Shown here: positions 9,464 through 19,389 of the stretch, in pieces
Layout: each line of letters starts with the position of its first letter
Position numbering within the stretch: position 1 is the first letter of the stretch
From: Succinivibrio dextrinosolvens
GTDB taxonomy: Bacteria; Pseudomonadota; Gammaproteobacteria; Enterobacterales; Succinivibrionaceae
DNA length: 64,000 nt
Assembly (NCBI RefSeq): GCF_011065405.1
Contig: NZ_CP047056.1
Location: 1,138,747 to 1,202,746, forward strand
Direction: 5' to 3'
The notes under the pieces: model-generated
Databases searched by the model: none
Told to the model about the DNA's origin: nothing
What the model saw: only the letters and a program-made list of their open reading frames with translations
Made by a program: the position numbers and the translations under genes

Positions 9464-10108
9464 TGTTCTCTATCTCATGAATTCGGATCATACAACTATC
9501 CGTCAAACTCTAATATTACTATACAGATGGGTTATCTTGAAGATGCAAAGAACTTTTTTATGTTTTAAGGCAACCTTTATCTTGTTTCAGCCAGAATCCT
9601 GAAGCTGACAGGGCAGGTTAAAAATATCCGATTTTCGACAGGTTACAGAAGAGACACCTATCCTAAGCCTTATTTGGCAAAGCTTCATTCATGTTACGCT
9701 TTTCTATAATTTTCTGTACATCTCTGACAGCTCTCTATTTTTTTATGTAAAGAAGAATAGAAAACAAGAAAACCTGCATAAATGTTAGGCAAAATTGCAG
9801 AATTCTGCCAGAGCTGCTCATCATAATCTTTTTTCCCTCCCAAATTTATAGCCATCTAAGAATTTCAATTAATTACAGCAAAATTAAAGAGTGTAAAGAT
9901 TAAGAGTTACAGAATGTAAGATTTGAACAATGTTATTAAAAACAGGAAGAAAAAAAACTTATCCTCTCTCATTCCTGCTCTCATAACGTCATTAAAATAC
10001 CAAGGATTTTCAACAGATCATCCTAATTATGACAGCATTAACCTCCTCTTTGGTATCTGATTCAATTCCTGTGCTAAAATTATATTCAGAGACCGTAAAG
10101 AGGCGTGT
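9464..10108. other. Intergenic region between divergent ATPase paralogues
   Basis: 645 bp without a credible gene between the starts of paralogues 1 and 2. It is AT-rich, with no inverted repeat long enough to call a terminator, no tRNA and no obvious transposon end. Promoters for both divergent genes are expected here; I see no convincing -35/-10 pair. Confidence 0.5.
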
Positions 10109-11935
10109 ATGAAGAAAGATGTTTTGCTATATACCGGTGGAGAGGACTTTGCTGAAATTATCAATGGAGGAGGTTACTTCGTTGATAAAACAGCTTATCT
10201 GAAAGAGCTCCTTATTACCGATGCTATAAAAAATTCCCTCTTTATACGTCCTCGCAGATTTGGCAAAACTCTTAATCTTGACATGATAAGGCAGTTCTGC
10301 AGACTTAATTACCAAAATCCCGGGGATAAATCCTATCAGCAGAAACTCTTTGTAGATAACGGCAGAAATCTTGCTGTTGCCGGTGATGATTACAAAGAAT
10401 TCCGAGAAAAGATTATGGGAGAATTCCCCGTCATCAGTATTTCTTTCAGAGCTGTGGAGGGGAATTTTTTCTATCAGGCTGTATCTCAGCTTATCTATAA
10501 AGTTGGACTGCTTTATGACGAGTTTGTTTTTCTGACTGAAAGCTCAAAGCAGGAGTCTGATGATATAGAGAAATTCAAAAAGAATAAATCCTTTTGTAAA
10601 GACAAACAGGATGAAATGAATGATCCTCAAAATTTAAGCAGAGCAATATCAATTTTAGGTACAGCTATTCCTCAGATTGCCTCCATGCTGTACAAAGAGT
10701 ACGGACGTAAGGTTATTGTGATCATTGATGAATATGACGTTCCTCTGCAGAAAGCTGTTATCGCAAAAGAACCTTACTATGATGACATGCTCAGTATCAT
10801 CCGAACCTTAAGCGGTAATATCTTCAAAAAAGACAATGAGCCATGGCTATACAAGGGAATCGTCTCAGGCTGTCTGCGTATTGCACATCAGAGTGAGTTC
10901 ACCGATGCCAATAACTTTACAACCTTTGGAATGAATGACGAGCCTTATACAGGATTCTTTGGCTTCACAGAAAAAGAGACAGAAAAGCTCTTAGCTGACT
11001 GTGGACTTTCAGATAAGGAAAGTGAGGTTAAGGAATGGTATGACGGCTACAGATTTGGTAACAAGCATATCTTCTGCCCATGGAGCTTAATCAGCTACTG
11101 CTATGCCGCGACACAGAAGGATAACACTGTTCCTCAGCCATTCTGGGTAAATACCAGTGGCAACGATCTTATCACCATGTTCACTGACAACAGTATGGAA
11201 TCTCACAATGCAGAGAATATTGATAAACTGCAAAAACTGATGGAAGGAGAGAATGTTGATATCAGTTTAATGGAATTTACCACCTATCCAGACCTTAGAA
11301 ACAGAGTAAGCTTTGATGTCTTTATGACCATGATGCTGCATACAGGCTATGTAACCTTTGCAGAAGGTTCAGATATTACTGGCAAGGTAACTGTAAGAAT
11401 TCCAAATCAGGAAGTGCTGGCATGTTTTAATGAGAAAAGAGAATATCTTTACGGAGAAGATAACCCATACTGGTACAATCAGGCCCTAAAGCTGGTGGAT
11501 TTGCTCATGGTAAATAATACTGATGATGCACAGATGCTTATCAGCACCATGCTAAAGGAGTTTTTAAGTATCAGAAACACCGGAAATGAACTCTACTATC
11601 ATGGCTTTATGACCGGTATTCTGGGACTGGCTTCCGCAACAAAGAATTTTAGATATCTCGAGGAAATCGAATCCGGAACCGGTTTCTCTGATATTATCAT
11701 TGATAGCTTTGATAACAAAACAGCCTGTATCTTAGAGCTGAAAAAGACTGAAAATCTTGAAGACTGCTATGACGTAGCTGATGCCGCCACAAAGCAGATC
11801 ATCAAAAAAGATTACGCCTCAAAATTTATATCCAGAAGATATAAGAAGGTCTATGGAATAGGTATTGGATTTGCCCAAAAGAGCTGTGAGATGGTTTCCC
11901 TTGGAAATCTGGTTGAAAATTCTGCTTTTCAGTAG
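10109..11935 (+). CDS. AAA-ATPase with PD-(D/E)XK nuclease domain (DUF1703 type), paralogue 2
   Basis: The 608-residue protein has FVDKTAYLKE, Walker A RPRRFGKT (47-54), Walker B VIVIIDEYD (D207, E208), the GCLRIAHQSEFTDANNF segment, WYDGYRFG, and a C-terminal nuclease core with D528 and E543-x-K545 (LELKK). It is a close paralogue of the gene at 50280: both share NGRNLAVAGDDY, KIMGEFPVISISFR and YYHGFMTGILG, so the two derive from a recent duplication or from transfer of the same subfamily. Start ATG has an AAAGAGG site upstream. All ATPase and nuclease residues are kept, so it looks functional. Function unknown; a DNA-acting role is inference from the nuclease fold. Confidence 0.88.
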   Translation: MKKDVLLYTGGEDFAEIINGGGYFVDKTAYLKELLITDAIKNSLFIRPRRFGKTLNLDMIRQFCRLNYQNPGDKSYQQKLFVDNGRNLAVAGDDYKEFREKIMGEFPVISISFRAVEGNFFYQAVSQLIYKVGLLYDEFVFLTESSKQESDDIEKFKKNKSFCKDKQDEMNDPQNLSRAISILGTAIPQIASMLYKEYGRKVIVIIDEYDVPLQKAVIAKEPYYDDMLSIIRTLSGNIFKKDNEPWLYKGIVSGCLRIAHQSEFTDANNFTTFGMNDEPYTGFFGFTEKETEKLLADCGLSDKESEVKEWYDGYRFGNKHIFCPWSLISYCYAATQKDNTVPQPFWVNTSGNDLITMFTDNSMESHNAENIDKLQKLMEGENVDISLMEFTTYPDLRNRVSFDVFMTMMLHTGYVTFAEGSDITGKVTVRIPNQEVLACFNEKREYLYGEDNPYWYNQALKLVDLLMVNNTDDAQMLISTMLKEFLSIRNTGNELYYHGFMTGILGLASATKNFRYLEEIESGTGFSDIIIDSFDNKTACILELKKTENLEDCYDVADAATKQIIKKDYASKFISRRYKKVYGIGIGFAQKSCEMVSLGNLVENSAFQ

Positions 11936-12217
11936 AAAAAAAATAGTGATAGCTAGTAGATTCCTGTTTTACAGACCACCGCATACGAACAAAGTCTTGC
12001 ACAATCACTAGAAGAATTGGTCCTCGGTAGCAATAATTTTCTGGCTCTTAAGAGCCAAGTAAAAGGATCATATTCCATGAACAGTAATATTATATAGTCC
12101 CATCTCCCGATAAAAAGAGATTTTCTCATAACAATCTACGTAATTTCTCTCTTGATGCACTTCAAAAAAAACAATAATTTTGCATCCTCTAGATACGTAT
12201 AAAGCTTGCTTTTGTGG

Positions 12218-12512
12218 CATAATATCGGCGGCGAAGTGCGATAATCGCTATGTTCATGATTTCAACTCGCCTTATAACTAATCAGAAGTCTGCAAGGGAT
12301 GCCTTGCGTCTTTCTGCGCAAATGCATGAAGGATAAAGACCGACGATTAAGGTTGCCGATAAATCGACCCCACTTTTTAGAAAGTATTGGCGCGTCATTT
12401 AAAGGTGTAAGAAAAACTTGTTTTCAATGCATTGGCTCTGCCGAAAGGCTGCTTATAACAGAGCCTGGTTGGGTTTTGCATTTTTGAAAACCATAAATTA
12501 GGATGATTTCTC
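12218..12512 (+). promoter_or_regulatory. rne promoter candidate and structured 5' leader
   Basis: A TGGCATAAT extended -10 (CATAAT at 12218-12223) with no clear -35 lies about 290 bp before the rne start. The leader folds just upstream of rne: GTTTTCAA (12420-12427) pairs with TTGAAAAC (12484-12491), continued by TGCA/TGCA, and encloses a GGCTCTG (12434-12440) / CAGAGCC (12459-12465) stem. E. coli rne has a long structured leader that RNase E itself recognises to limit its own synthesis; position and design suggest the same here. The bases from 11936 to 12217, after the ATPase stop, show nothing recognisable. Confidence 0.55.
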
Positions 12513-15089
12513 GTGAAGAGAATGCTTATTAACGCAACACAGCTTGAAGAAATCCGTGTTGCCTTAGTCGATGGTCAGAAGCTGTATGATCTAGACATTG
12601 AATCTCCACAGCACGCCAACAAGAAAGCGAATATCTATAAGGGAACCATTACTCGAATCGAGCCTAGCTTAGAAGCTGCTTTTGTCGATTATGGTGTTGA
12701 CCGTCACGGCTTTCTTCCATTAAAAGAAATTGCACGCGAGTATTACCCAGCCGGCACTAATTTCAATGACCACGCTTCAGTCCGTTCCGCACTAAAGGAA
12801 GGAACTGAGGTTATTGTTCAGATTGAAAAAGAAGAACGCGGTCTGAAAGGTGCTGCTCTTACTACGTTCATTTCTCTGGCTGGCAGCTACCTGGTTCTGA
12901 TGCCAAACAATCCTCGTGCAGGCGGTATATCCCGTCGTATCGAAGGAGAAGACAGAACCGAGCTTAAAGCTGCTCTAAAGGGACTTACCGTACCAGAAGG
13001 TATGGGCGTTATCGTTCGTACTGCAGGTGTAGGTAAGAGTGCAGAGGAACTAGAGTGGGATTTATCCATTCTGACCAAGTTATGGGGCATGATTAAACAG
13101 GCTGCCGCTACTCGTCCTGCACCATTCCTGATTCACCAGGAATCCAACATTGCTTTAAGAGCAATTCGTGATTACCTAAGACCAGATATCGGTGAGATCT
13201 TAGTGGACAGTGAAGATGCCTACAAGCAGATCCTTCACTACATTGAGCTTGTAAGACCTGAGTTTGCATCAAAGGTACATCTGTACAACGGTGATATTCC
13301 TCTGTTCAGCAAGTTCCAGATCGAAAGTCAGATTGATACAGCATACCAGAGAGAAGTTAGACTTCCATCCGGTGGTGCGATTGTTATCGATCCTACCGAA
13401 GCTCTAACCTCTATTGATGTTAACTCAGCAAAGGCTACCCGTGGTGGAGACATTGAAGAGACAGCTCTTCAGACTAATATCGAAGCTGCAGAGGAAATTG
13501 CAAGACAGTTAAGATTAAGAGATGTTGGTGGTCTTGTTGTTATCGACTTCATCGATATGACTCCACTGAAGAATCAGCGTGAAATCGAAAACAGAATGAG
13601 AGATGCCGTTCGTCAGGACAGAGCTCGTATTCAGTTCAGCAGACTATCCCGTTTCGGTCTTCTGGAAATGTCACGTCAGAGACTGCGTCCATCCCTAGAG
13701 GAGAGTAGCTCTCATGTATGTCCTATGTGTAACGGTCAGGGTACCTGCCGTGATACCCAGTCTCTTGCTCTTTCAATTCTAAGATTGATTGAGGAAGAGT
13801 CTCACAAAGAGAATGCAGGAGACGTGTTCGCAATTGCCTCCGTCGAAGTAGCAACCTTCATTTTAAATGAGAAGAGAGCTGCCCTAGCTGCAATTGAGGA
13901 AAGAACTCAGACCAGAATCACTATTATTCCTGAAAAGACATACATGCCTCAGGAATATCAGGTAAACCGTTGCATCCAGACTCCAACCAGCAAGGAAAGC
14001 AATATTCACAGCCTAGAAGTTCTTCGTGAACTGGATAAGGACAATCGTCAGAAGGCTGAAAATATCCTTGAAAATCCACTGCTGCAGAAGGTTGTGCAGA
14101 ATGTTGGTATCAGCAATGCAACCAATGATACACCTGCAATCAACAGCGATATCATTTCTTCAACCATGACTGCACCTAAGATTACATCCCAGAAAAAGGA
14201 TGCAAGAAACGGACGCAATAAGGTTCAGGATGAGCCAGGTTCAATCATAGGTTCAATCAAGTCATTCTTCGGCTCTCTATTCGGAGCTCAGAAGAATGAA
14301 GAAGAAACAACTTCTAAGAAGAACGGCAAAGGGTCTCAGAAGAGAGGTTCCAAGCAGCGTTCTGAAACTCAGAACAAACGCGGACAGAGAAATTCTGGCA
14401 AACAGAACTCACGTGCTTCACAGGCAAAGCAGGACAAGGCAGAACGCACTGAAAAGACAGAGCGTAACGAAAAGACTGAGAAACAGTCTCGCCAGGAGTC
14501 AAACGAGGCTCCACAGCGTCAGCCAAAACAGCCAAGACAGCGTAAGGGCCGTAATGCTGCTTCTGAAGATGCACCTGCAAAAGAGCCTCGTTCACGTCGT
14601 CAGCCAAAGGAATCAGCTGCAAAGGAAGAGCGCCCTGAACAGCGTTCAACCGCAGAGACTTCTGCTCCTAAGCCAAGAAGAATCAGTACACCTCCAAAGC
14701 CAAAGGCTAGCGAATCTAAAATTAAGGAAGTAAAACCTTATAAGGTTCCAAAGAGAGAATATACTGAGGAAAAGATGGATCAGGGCAATGATTTCTCTGT
14801 TGATTTCTCAAATATTCCATCAGGTCGCAATACTGACGAAAAGCTACACATTGAATATTCAATCAAGGTTGGCGGTCTTCGTGATGCAGAGTTAAACGGC
14901 ATTGAAGGAATTTCAGAACCAACAGTTGAGCCTGTTGATTACACAAACGTTCCTTCCGGAAGAGATTTTGACAAGGGTAATGCGGTTGAAACCTCACCAA
15001 GAGCTGGTGGATTAAACGGCAAAACCTCAAGCGCTGCTACCAAGATAATTGATACTCAGCGTGAAACAGATCCTTTCATTGAGAACTAA
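12513..15089 (+). CDS. rne: Ribonuclease E
   Basis: Essential endoribonuclease and degradosome scaffold. Start is GTG, giving [21 protein letters not shown] as in E. coli. The catalytic half is strongly conserved: S1 domain about 39-119, 5'-sensor and DNase I-like domains with catalytic D302 and D345, and the Zn-link CPMC (C403, C406). Total length is 858 residues against 1061 in E. coli; the shortening is all in the C-terminal half. That half is Lys/Arg/Gln/Glu-rich and disordered (about 525-760), contains an amphipathic [11 protein letters not shown] segment near 577-587 likely to bind the membrane, and ends with two imperfect 45-residue repeats. RhlB, enolase and PNPase sites cannot be assigned by eye. 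Confidence 0.97.
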   Translation: MKRMLINATQLEEIRVALVDGQKLYDLDIESPQHANKKANIYKGTITRIEPSLEAAFVDYGVDRHGFLPLKEIAREYYPAGTNFNDHASVRSALKEGTEVIVQIEKEERGLKGAALTTFISLAGSYLVLMPNNPRAGGISRRIEGEDRTELKAALKGLTVPEGMGVIVRTAGVGKSAEELEWDLSILTKLWGMIKQAAATRPAPFLIHQESNIALRAIRDYLRPDIGEILVDSEDAYKQILHYIELVRPEFASKVHLYNGDIPLFSKFQIESQIDTAYQREVRLPSGGAIVIDPTEALTSIDVNSAKATRGGDIEETALQTNIEAAEEIARQLRLRDVGGLVVIDFIDMTPLKNQREIENRMRDAVRQDRARIQFSRLSRFGLLEMSRQRLRPSLEESSSHVCPMCNGQGTCRDTQSLALSILRLIEEESHKENAGDVFAIASVEVATFILNEKRAALAAIEERTQTRITIIPEKTYMPQEYQVNRCIQTPTSKESNIHSLEVLRELDKDNRQKAENILENPLLQKVVQNVGISNATNDTPAINSDIISSTMTAPKITSQKKDARNGRNKVQDEPGSIIGSIKSFFGSLFGAQKNEEETTSKKNGKGSQKRGSKQRSETQNKRGQRNSGKQNSRASQAKQDKAERTEKTERNEKTEKQSRQESNEAPQRQPKQPRQRKGRNAASEDAPAKEPRSRRQPKESAAKEERPEQRSTAETSAPKPRRISTPPKPKASESKIKEVKPYKVPKREYTEEKMDQGNDFSVDFSNIPSGRNTDEKLHIEYSIKVGGLRDAELNGIEGISEPTVEPVDYTNVPSGRDFDKGNAVETSPRAGGLNGKTSSAATKIIDTQRETDPFIEN

Positions 15090-15110
15090 CGTTTAATATA
15101 AAATACTAAT

Positions 15111-15142
15111 AAAGCCGGTAACTAAAATTACCGGCTTTTTTT
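15111..15142 (+). terminator. Intrinsic terminator of rne
   Basis: GCCGGTAA (15114-15121) pairs with TTACCGGC (15128-15135) across a 6-nt loop, flanked by AAA on the left and a run of seven T on the right, 22 bp after the rne stop. Confidence 0.93.
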
Positions 15143-15265
15143 GTGTTAGTATTTTTTTCATATTTCTTTAAAAAAACTAAGGTTTTTCTTGGAAACACGA
15201 ACCCTGTTTAAGAAAGTATTTTTATTTTGCATTAGACTTAACTCATAGTTTAATGAGGGACTACC

Positions 15266-17143
15266 ATGGATAAGTCTTTATTACCGAATATATACGAATT
15301 CATCTCCAAAACATACCCTTTCTCGCAGTTAAGCGAACTTGAGAAAGATGCAACAGCAACCAAGATTCAGATCACCTATCATTCCCCAGGTGATGTACTA
15401 GAGGACGAAACTCTGGCAGGTGCTGGTCTGTTCATGGTAAGAGCTGGTGTTGTGGAAACTAGATATAAGAATGACGGCTCTCTTCGAGGCAGATTCAGTG
15501 TTGGAGACACATTCGGTTTCACTCAGATGGATAAGGAAGGCAAGAGTGACTACAAGGCTGTATTCCTAGAAAATACCCTTCTCTATCTGCTTCCAAGAAC
15601 TGTTCTGCATTATCTGATTGAAAAGAACAAAGCCGTTGGAGATTATTTCGACTCCAAGGAATGGGTCCGTCTATCCTCGTCTCATAACTATGCAGACGAT
15701 ATCTCTGAAGAGGAAAAACAATCCTCTACATTTAAATCAATTGATTCTGTATGCAATCACGATCTTGCAATAGTCACCTCCAGAACCAGCATTGTGGATA
15801 CAGCCATAAAACTTGGTGAACACAATACAGATATGGCTGTAGTAATAGACAATGATGAAATAAAAGGAGTAGTAACAAAGTCAGATATCACCCTTAAGGC
15901 CGTTGCTAAGAGCATGGATATCAACTCCCCTATCAATGAAATCATGACAAGAAATCTCATGACCATCGATGCAAATCAGTCTGTATACGATGCTCTTGAA
16001 ATGATGGTAATGTACGATATCAAAAACATTCCTGTCATGAAAAACAACAAGGTTATCGGTACTGTTTCAACAACCAGTCTTCTGCAGAATTCGCAGCTGC
16101 AGACAGTTTATCTGTGTCAGGAACTGCAGACAGCAAAAGATGTTGAAAAGATTATTGCTCTGTCCAAGCAGAAGCAAGAAATCTTTGAGACGCTGGTGAC
16201 CACCAACGTAAAGCCCCACACCATTCAGAAGGTTATGAGCCATATTGCAGATAACTTTGCTCAGGCCTTTGTCAGAATTGCAGAAGAAAAGTTAGGTAGA
16301 GCACCTGTTGATTACGCGTTCGTGGCTGCAGGTTCTCAGGCCCGTTCAGAAGTTCAGTTCCTGTCCGATCAGGACAACTGCATCATTACCAAGACCGAAC
16401 TTAATGACGAACAGCGTGAATACTTCGTTAAGCTTGCAAAATTTGTAACCGAGAATCTGGATAAGTGCGGGTATCCTTTATGTGACGGTAATTTCATGGC
16501 CTCAAATCCTCGCTGGGTGGCTAGTCTTGATACCTGGAAATCCTATTACACAAAATGGATTTCTGATACCGATCAGGATGCGATTCTCTCAAGTTCAGTA
16601 TTTCTGGATATGAGATGCCTTTACGGTCACACTCTTTTAGTTAAACAGCTGCGTATGCATCTGATTGAAACAGCAAAGAACAATAGCCGCTTTATGGCAA
16701 CACTTATGAATATCTCTGCAGCAGTATCTCCTCCAGTTGGAACATTCAGACAGTTTGTGCTGACAAAGGATGGAGATAACAAGCCTTACCTTAACATCAA
16801 GAAACAGGCTATCAACCTGATTATTGAGATGGCCAGACTCTATGGTATCTGTGCACAGTCAGACACTACTGATACCTACGAGAGACTTAAAGCTGCTGTT
16901 AAAGCTGAACTGTTGAAAGAAGAAGAGTACAAAGAGCTTTCAGAAGCCTATACTTTCCTCAACAGCGTAAGATTCAACCATCAGCTCAAAGCCATGAAGA
17001 ACGGAGAGAAGCTCTCAAACAATATCGTTCCAAATGATCTGAGCCAGTTTGAAAGAAATCACTTAAGAGATGCATTCCAGATTATTGCCAAGCATCAGAA
17101 GGGTGCTCTGTTCAGATTCTCAGGTGGACGTGGAGTTCTATAA
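15266..17143 (+). CDS. cNMP-binding/CBS/DUF294 nucleotidyltransferase-like signalling protein
   Basis: Cytoplasmic signalling protein of unknown target. The 625-residue protein has, in order, a cyclic-nucleotide-binding-like domain (about 15-130), a pair of CBS domains (about 155-280), a DUF294 nucleotidyltransferase-like domain (GSQARSE from residue 356 with SDQDN following) and a C-terminal helical DUF294 domain (about 480-620). The GSxxR...DxD pattern is that of GlnD-type nucleotidyltransferases. It overlaps the exonuclease gene by one base (TAATG), an arrangement common for this pair in Vibrio, Shewanella and Pseudomonas. Neighbouring genes do not reveal the ligand. Confidence 0.9.
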   Translation: MDKSLLPNIYEFISKTYPFSQLSELEKDATATKIQITYHSPGDVLEDETLAGAGLFMVRAGVVETRYKNDGSLRGRFSVGDTFGFTQMDKEGKSDYKAVFLENTLLYLLPRTVLHYLIEKNKAVGDYFDSKEWVRLSSSHNYADDISEEEKQSSTFKSIDSVCNHDLAIVTSRTSIVDTAIKLGEHNTDMAVVIDNDEIKGVVTKSDITLKAVAKSMDINSPINEIMTRNLMTIDANQSVYDALEMMVMYDIKNIPVMKNNKVIGTVSTTSLLQNSQLQTVYLCQELQTAKDVEKIIALSKQKQEIFETLVTTNVKPHTIQKVMSHIADNFAQAFVRIAEEKLGRAPVDYAFVAAGSQARSEVQFLSDQDNCIITKTELNDEQREYFVKLAKFVTENLDKCGYPLCDGNFMASNPRWVASLDTWKSYYTKWISDTDQDAILSSSVFLDMRCLYGHTLLVKQLRMHLIETAKNNSRFMATLMNISAAVSPPVGTFRQFVLTKDGDNKPYLNIKKQAINLIIEMARLYGICAQSDTTDTYERLKAAVKAELLKEEEYKELSEAYTFLNSVRFNHQLKAMKNGEKLSNNIVPNDLSQFERNHLRDAFQIIAKHQKGALFRFSGGRGVL

Positions 17144-17841
17144 TGGAAATCTTAAAGCTATTTGACAGGATTGAGAAACACCGTAAACAGTGCAGGAAAT
17201 TTCTGTCTTCATCCAGATGCACAGATGAAATAAGGCCTTTTTATGAAAGGGAGCTTCCTGCTTCAGATAGCTTTATTGATGAATGCAAATTCACCTCCAT
17301 CGATTTTGAAACCACAGGAGTTGATCCAAAAGACAATTACATCCTCTCAATAGGAGGAATTGGTCTGGTAAAAAACTCCATCGACTTTAACACCTCTTTC
17401 CACTATTTTGTAAACAATTCAAAATACATCAAGAAAGACTCTGCAATTATCAATCAGATCACTCCAGAACAGCTGATTGACGGAAAAGATCCGCTTATAG
17501 CCGTAATTGAACTGTTAGATAAAATCTCTGGCGGCATCGTTCTTGTTCACTGCAAATACATTGAAATGAATTTCATTAAAAAGACTTTAGGGCTTGAGGA
17601 AAAAGATCCTCTGCCTTTTATTGTCTTTGACACAATGTCAATTGAAAGAAATCTAAGACGAAGTGAACCTAATCCAGATGTAAGACTGGTATCTATCCGC
17701 GAAAAACGAGGATTTCCCGCCTACGAGGCCCATAATGCACTGGTTGACTCACTGGCAACAGCTGAAGTGTTCTTAGCTCAGCTTAAAGATCTGTTTGGAA
17801 ACAAACGAGCTACCGTAGGACCTGTTGCAGAAAGATCATAA
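17143..17841 (+). CDS. DnaQ-like 3'-5' exonuclease (DEDDh family)
   Basis: Exonuclease-fold protein encoded with DUF294 signalling proteins; substrate unknown. The 232 residues show ExoI SIDFETTGVD (D54, E56), an ExoII region LVHCKYIEMNF in which the usual Asp is replaced by Glu, and ExoIII EAHNALVDSLATAEVF with the catalytic His and Asp. The Asp-to-Glu change is, as far as I recall, usual in this subfamily rather than a defect. About 45 helical residues precede the exonuclease domain. The start overlaps the stop of the upstream gene by one base, so the two are translationally coupled. Confidence 0.88.
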   Translation: MEILKLFDRIEKHRKQCRKFLSSSRCTDEIRPFYERELPASDSFIDECKFTSIDFETTGVDPKDNYILSIGGIGLVKNSIDFNTSFHYFVNNSKYIKKDSAIINQITPEQLIDGKDPLIAVIELLDKISGGIVLVHCKYIEMNFIKKTLGLEEKDPLPFIVFDTMSIERNLRRSEPNPDVRLVSIREKRGFPAYEAHNALVDSLATAEVFLAQLKDLFGNKRATVGPVAERS

Positions 17842-17931
17842 TTTCAGGCAAGTTCAGAAATAACAAGGCTGTTTTTTTTATGAAGATTGTAAAATTGCGC
17901 CTAGTTATGCGCTTTTTTTGCTTAAATATTT

Positions 17932-18070
17932 ATACTAGTATACTAAAATATTTTTTAAAATATATAAAAGGTTTCAGCATACAAGTATAATATTAAATTA
18001 TTTTAAAAAGATTTCAATATACTAGTATTTTTTTGTAAATTACATATAATTATACTAATATAGTAGTATA
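17932..18070 (+). repeat. Cluster of four ATACTAGTAT-like palindromes before DUF4143 gene
   Basis: ATACTAGTAT occurs at 17932-17941 and 18019-18028, ATACAAGTAT at 17979-17988, and a degenerate copy ATACTAATAT from 18052 runs into AGTAGTATA to 18070. The second and third copies are preceded by TTTCA-containing sequence. Start-to-start distances are 47, 40 and 33 bp. The region is otherwise almost pure A/T. Multiple palindromes directly upstream of a coding start suggest operators for a dimeric repressor, but the protein is unknown. Confidence 0.55.
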
Positions 18071-18096
18071 AATTTATTCTTTAGAAGATTTGCAAA

Positions 18097-19296
18097 ATGA
18101 TTAAACGAAATTCTTATTTAAAGAAAATCATTCCCTTTATAGATACAGACCTCGTCAAAGTTCTTACCGGACTTCGCCGTTCTGGTAAATCGGTAATGAT
18201 GGAGTTGATTAAAGAGGAATTACTTAAAAGAGGTGTGGAAGCTGAGCAGATCCTCTCAGTCAATTTCGAAGATATTAACTATATAGAATTAAGAGAGCAT
18301 TTTAAACTTAATGACTGGGTAAAAGAAAAATCTATAAATATAAAAGGTAAGATTTATCTTTTTCTCGATGAAATTCAGGAAGTAGCTAACTGGGAGCAGA
18401 TTATCAATTCATTACGAGTTTCAATGAACATTGATATCTATATTACAGGCTCGAATGCAAAACTGCTATCTAGTGAGATGGCGACATATCTTGCAGGAAG
18501 ATACGTTCAGTTTAATATCTATCCTTTCTCTTATCAGGAGTATCTTCTTGCACGAGAGACTTCTGACAGTATAAAAGAATTCCAGCAGTATATATTGCTG
18601 GGAGGAATGCCTTTTCTTGTAAATCTATCCTATATGAAAGAGCCGTCCAGACAATATCTTCAGGATGTATATAACTCCGTACTTTTAAAGGATATCATTC
18701 AAAGAAACAGTATCAGAGATACTGATTTATTGGAAAGAATTCTTATGTTTGCTTTTAGCAACATTGGAAATCCATTTAGTGCAGCAAGTATCGCCAAGTT
18801 TCTAAAAAGCGAGAATCGTAAACAGTCCAACGATACAATCCTTAATCACCTTAAAGCATGTACGTCCGCATTCATTATTAATAAAATTCCAAGAATGGAT
18901 CTTCAAGGAAAAAAATTACTGACAATAAATGAAAAATACTATGTTGCAGATCATGGTCTCAGAGAAGCTCTATTAGGAAATAAGCAAGGAGATGTCGGGC
19001 AGCTCCTTGAAAATATCGTCTGTATTGAGCTTTTACGTCGCGGTTATAAAGTTTCAGTTGGGAAAATAGGAAATCTCGAAATAGATTTTGTTGCAGAAAA
19101 AAACGAAAAGAAAATGTATATTCAGGTATCCTACCTGCTAGCTGATGAAGGAACAATAGAAAGAGAATTTGGAGTCTACAGAAAAATTCATGACAACTAT
19201 CCAAAATATGTGCTTTCTCTAGATGATTATGATTTCAGTCGAGACGGTATTATTCACGAGAATATCAGGAATTTTCTTTTACGTGGAGACTGGTAA
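18097..19296 (+). CDS. DUF4143-type AAA ATPase
   Basis: ATPase of the AAA_14/DUF4143 family, function unknown. The 399-residue protein has Walker A GLRRSGKS (25-32), Walker B IYLFLDEIQ (D91, E92), an arginine-rich sensor (ITGSNAKLLSSEMATYLAGR), a winged-helix-like middle part and a C-terminal restriction-endonuclease-like domain (LEIDFVAEKNEKKMYIQVSY) with Gln where PD-(D/E)XK enzymes have Glu, as is usual in this family. It sits alone between the exonuclease gene and convergent suhB, with the palindrome cluster upstream and a hairpin downstream, which looks like a self-contained inserted unit. A decayed relative lies at 61795. Confidence 0.9.
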   Translation: MIKRNSYLKKIIPFIDTDLVKVLTGLRRSGKSVMMELIKEELLKRGVEAEQILSVNFEDINYIELREHFKLNDWVKEKSINIKGKIYLFLDEIQEVANWEQIINSLRVSMNIDIYITGSNAKLLSSEMATYLAGRYVQFNIYPFSYQEYLLARETSDSIKEFQQYILLGGMPFLVNLSYMKEPSRQYLQDVYNSVLLKDIIQRNSIRDTDLLERILMFAFSNIGNPFSAASIAKFLKSENRKQSNDTILNHLKACTSAFIINKIPRMDLQGKKLLTINEKYYVADHGLREALLGNKQGDVGQLLENIVCIELLRRGYKVSVGKIGNLEIDFVAEKNEKKMYIQVSYLLADEGTIEREFGVYRKIHDNYPKYVLSLDDYDFSRDGIIHENIRNFLLRGDW

Positions 19297-19354
19297 CTAT
19301 CGAGCTCGTCTTTTTAATTAAATAACAAGACAAGATAAAGAAAAGGATTTGAGA

Positions 19355-19376
19355 ATTGCGCCTTTTCAGGCGCAAT
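19355..19376. terminator. Hairpin between convergent DUF4143 ATPase and suhB
   Basis: ATTGCGCC (19355-19362) and GGCGCAAT (19369-19376) form a perfect 8-bp stem with a TTTTCA loop. It lies 58 bp after the ATPase stop and 13 bp beyond the suhB stop. On the minus strand it is followed by moderately T-rich sequence, on the plus strand by none, so it more likely serves suhB. Confidence 0.65.
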
Positions 19377-19389
19377 ATACTTTGAGGAA

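Noticed and set aside
12299..12487. 62-codon frame in the rne leader
   Set aside because: It overlaps the structured leader, has no ribosome binding site of note and no protein-like features; treated as non-coding leader.
17843..18096. Phase-spaced bent DNA or an iteron origin
   Set aside because: The palindrome distances (47, 40, 33 bp) are neither constant nor multiples of a helical turn, and no replication gene is adjacent.
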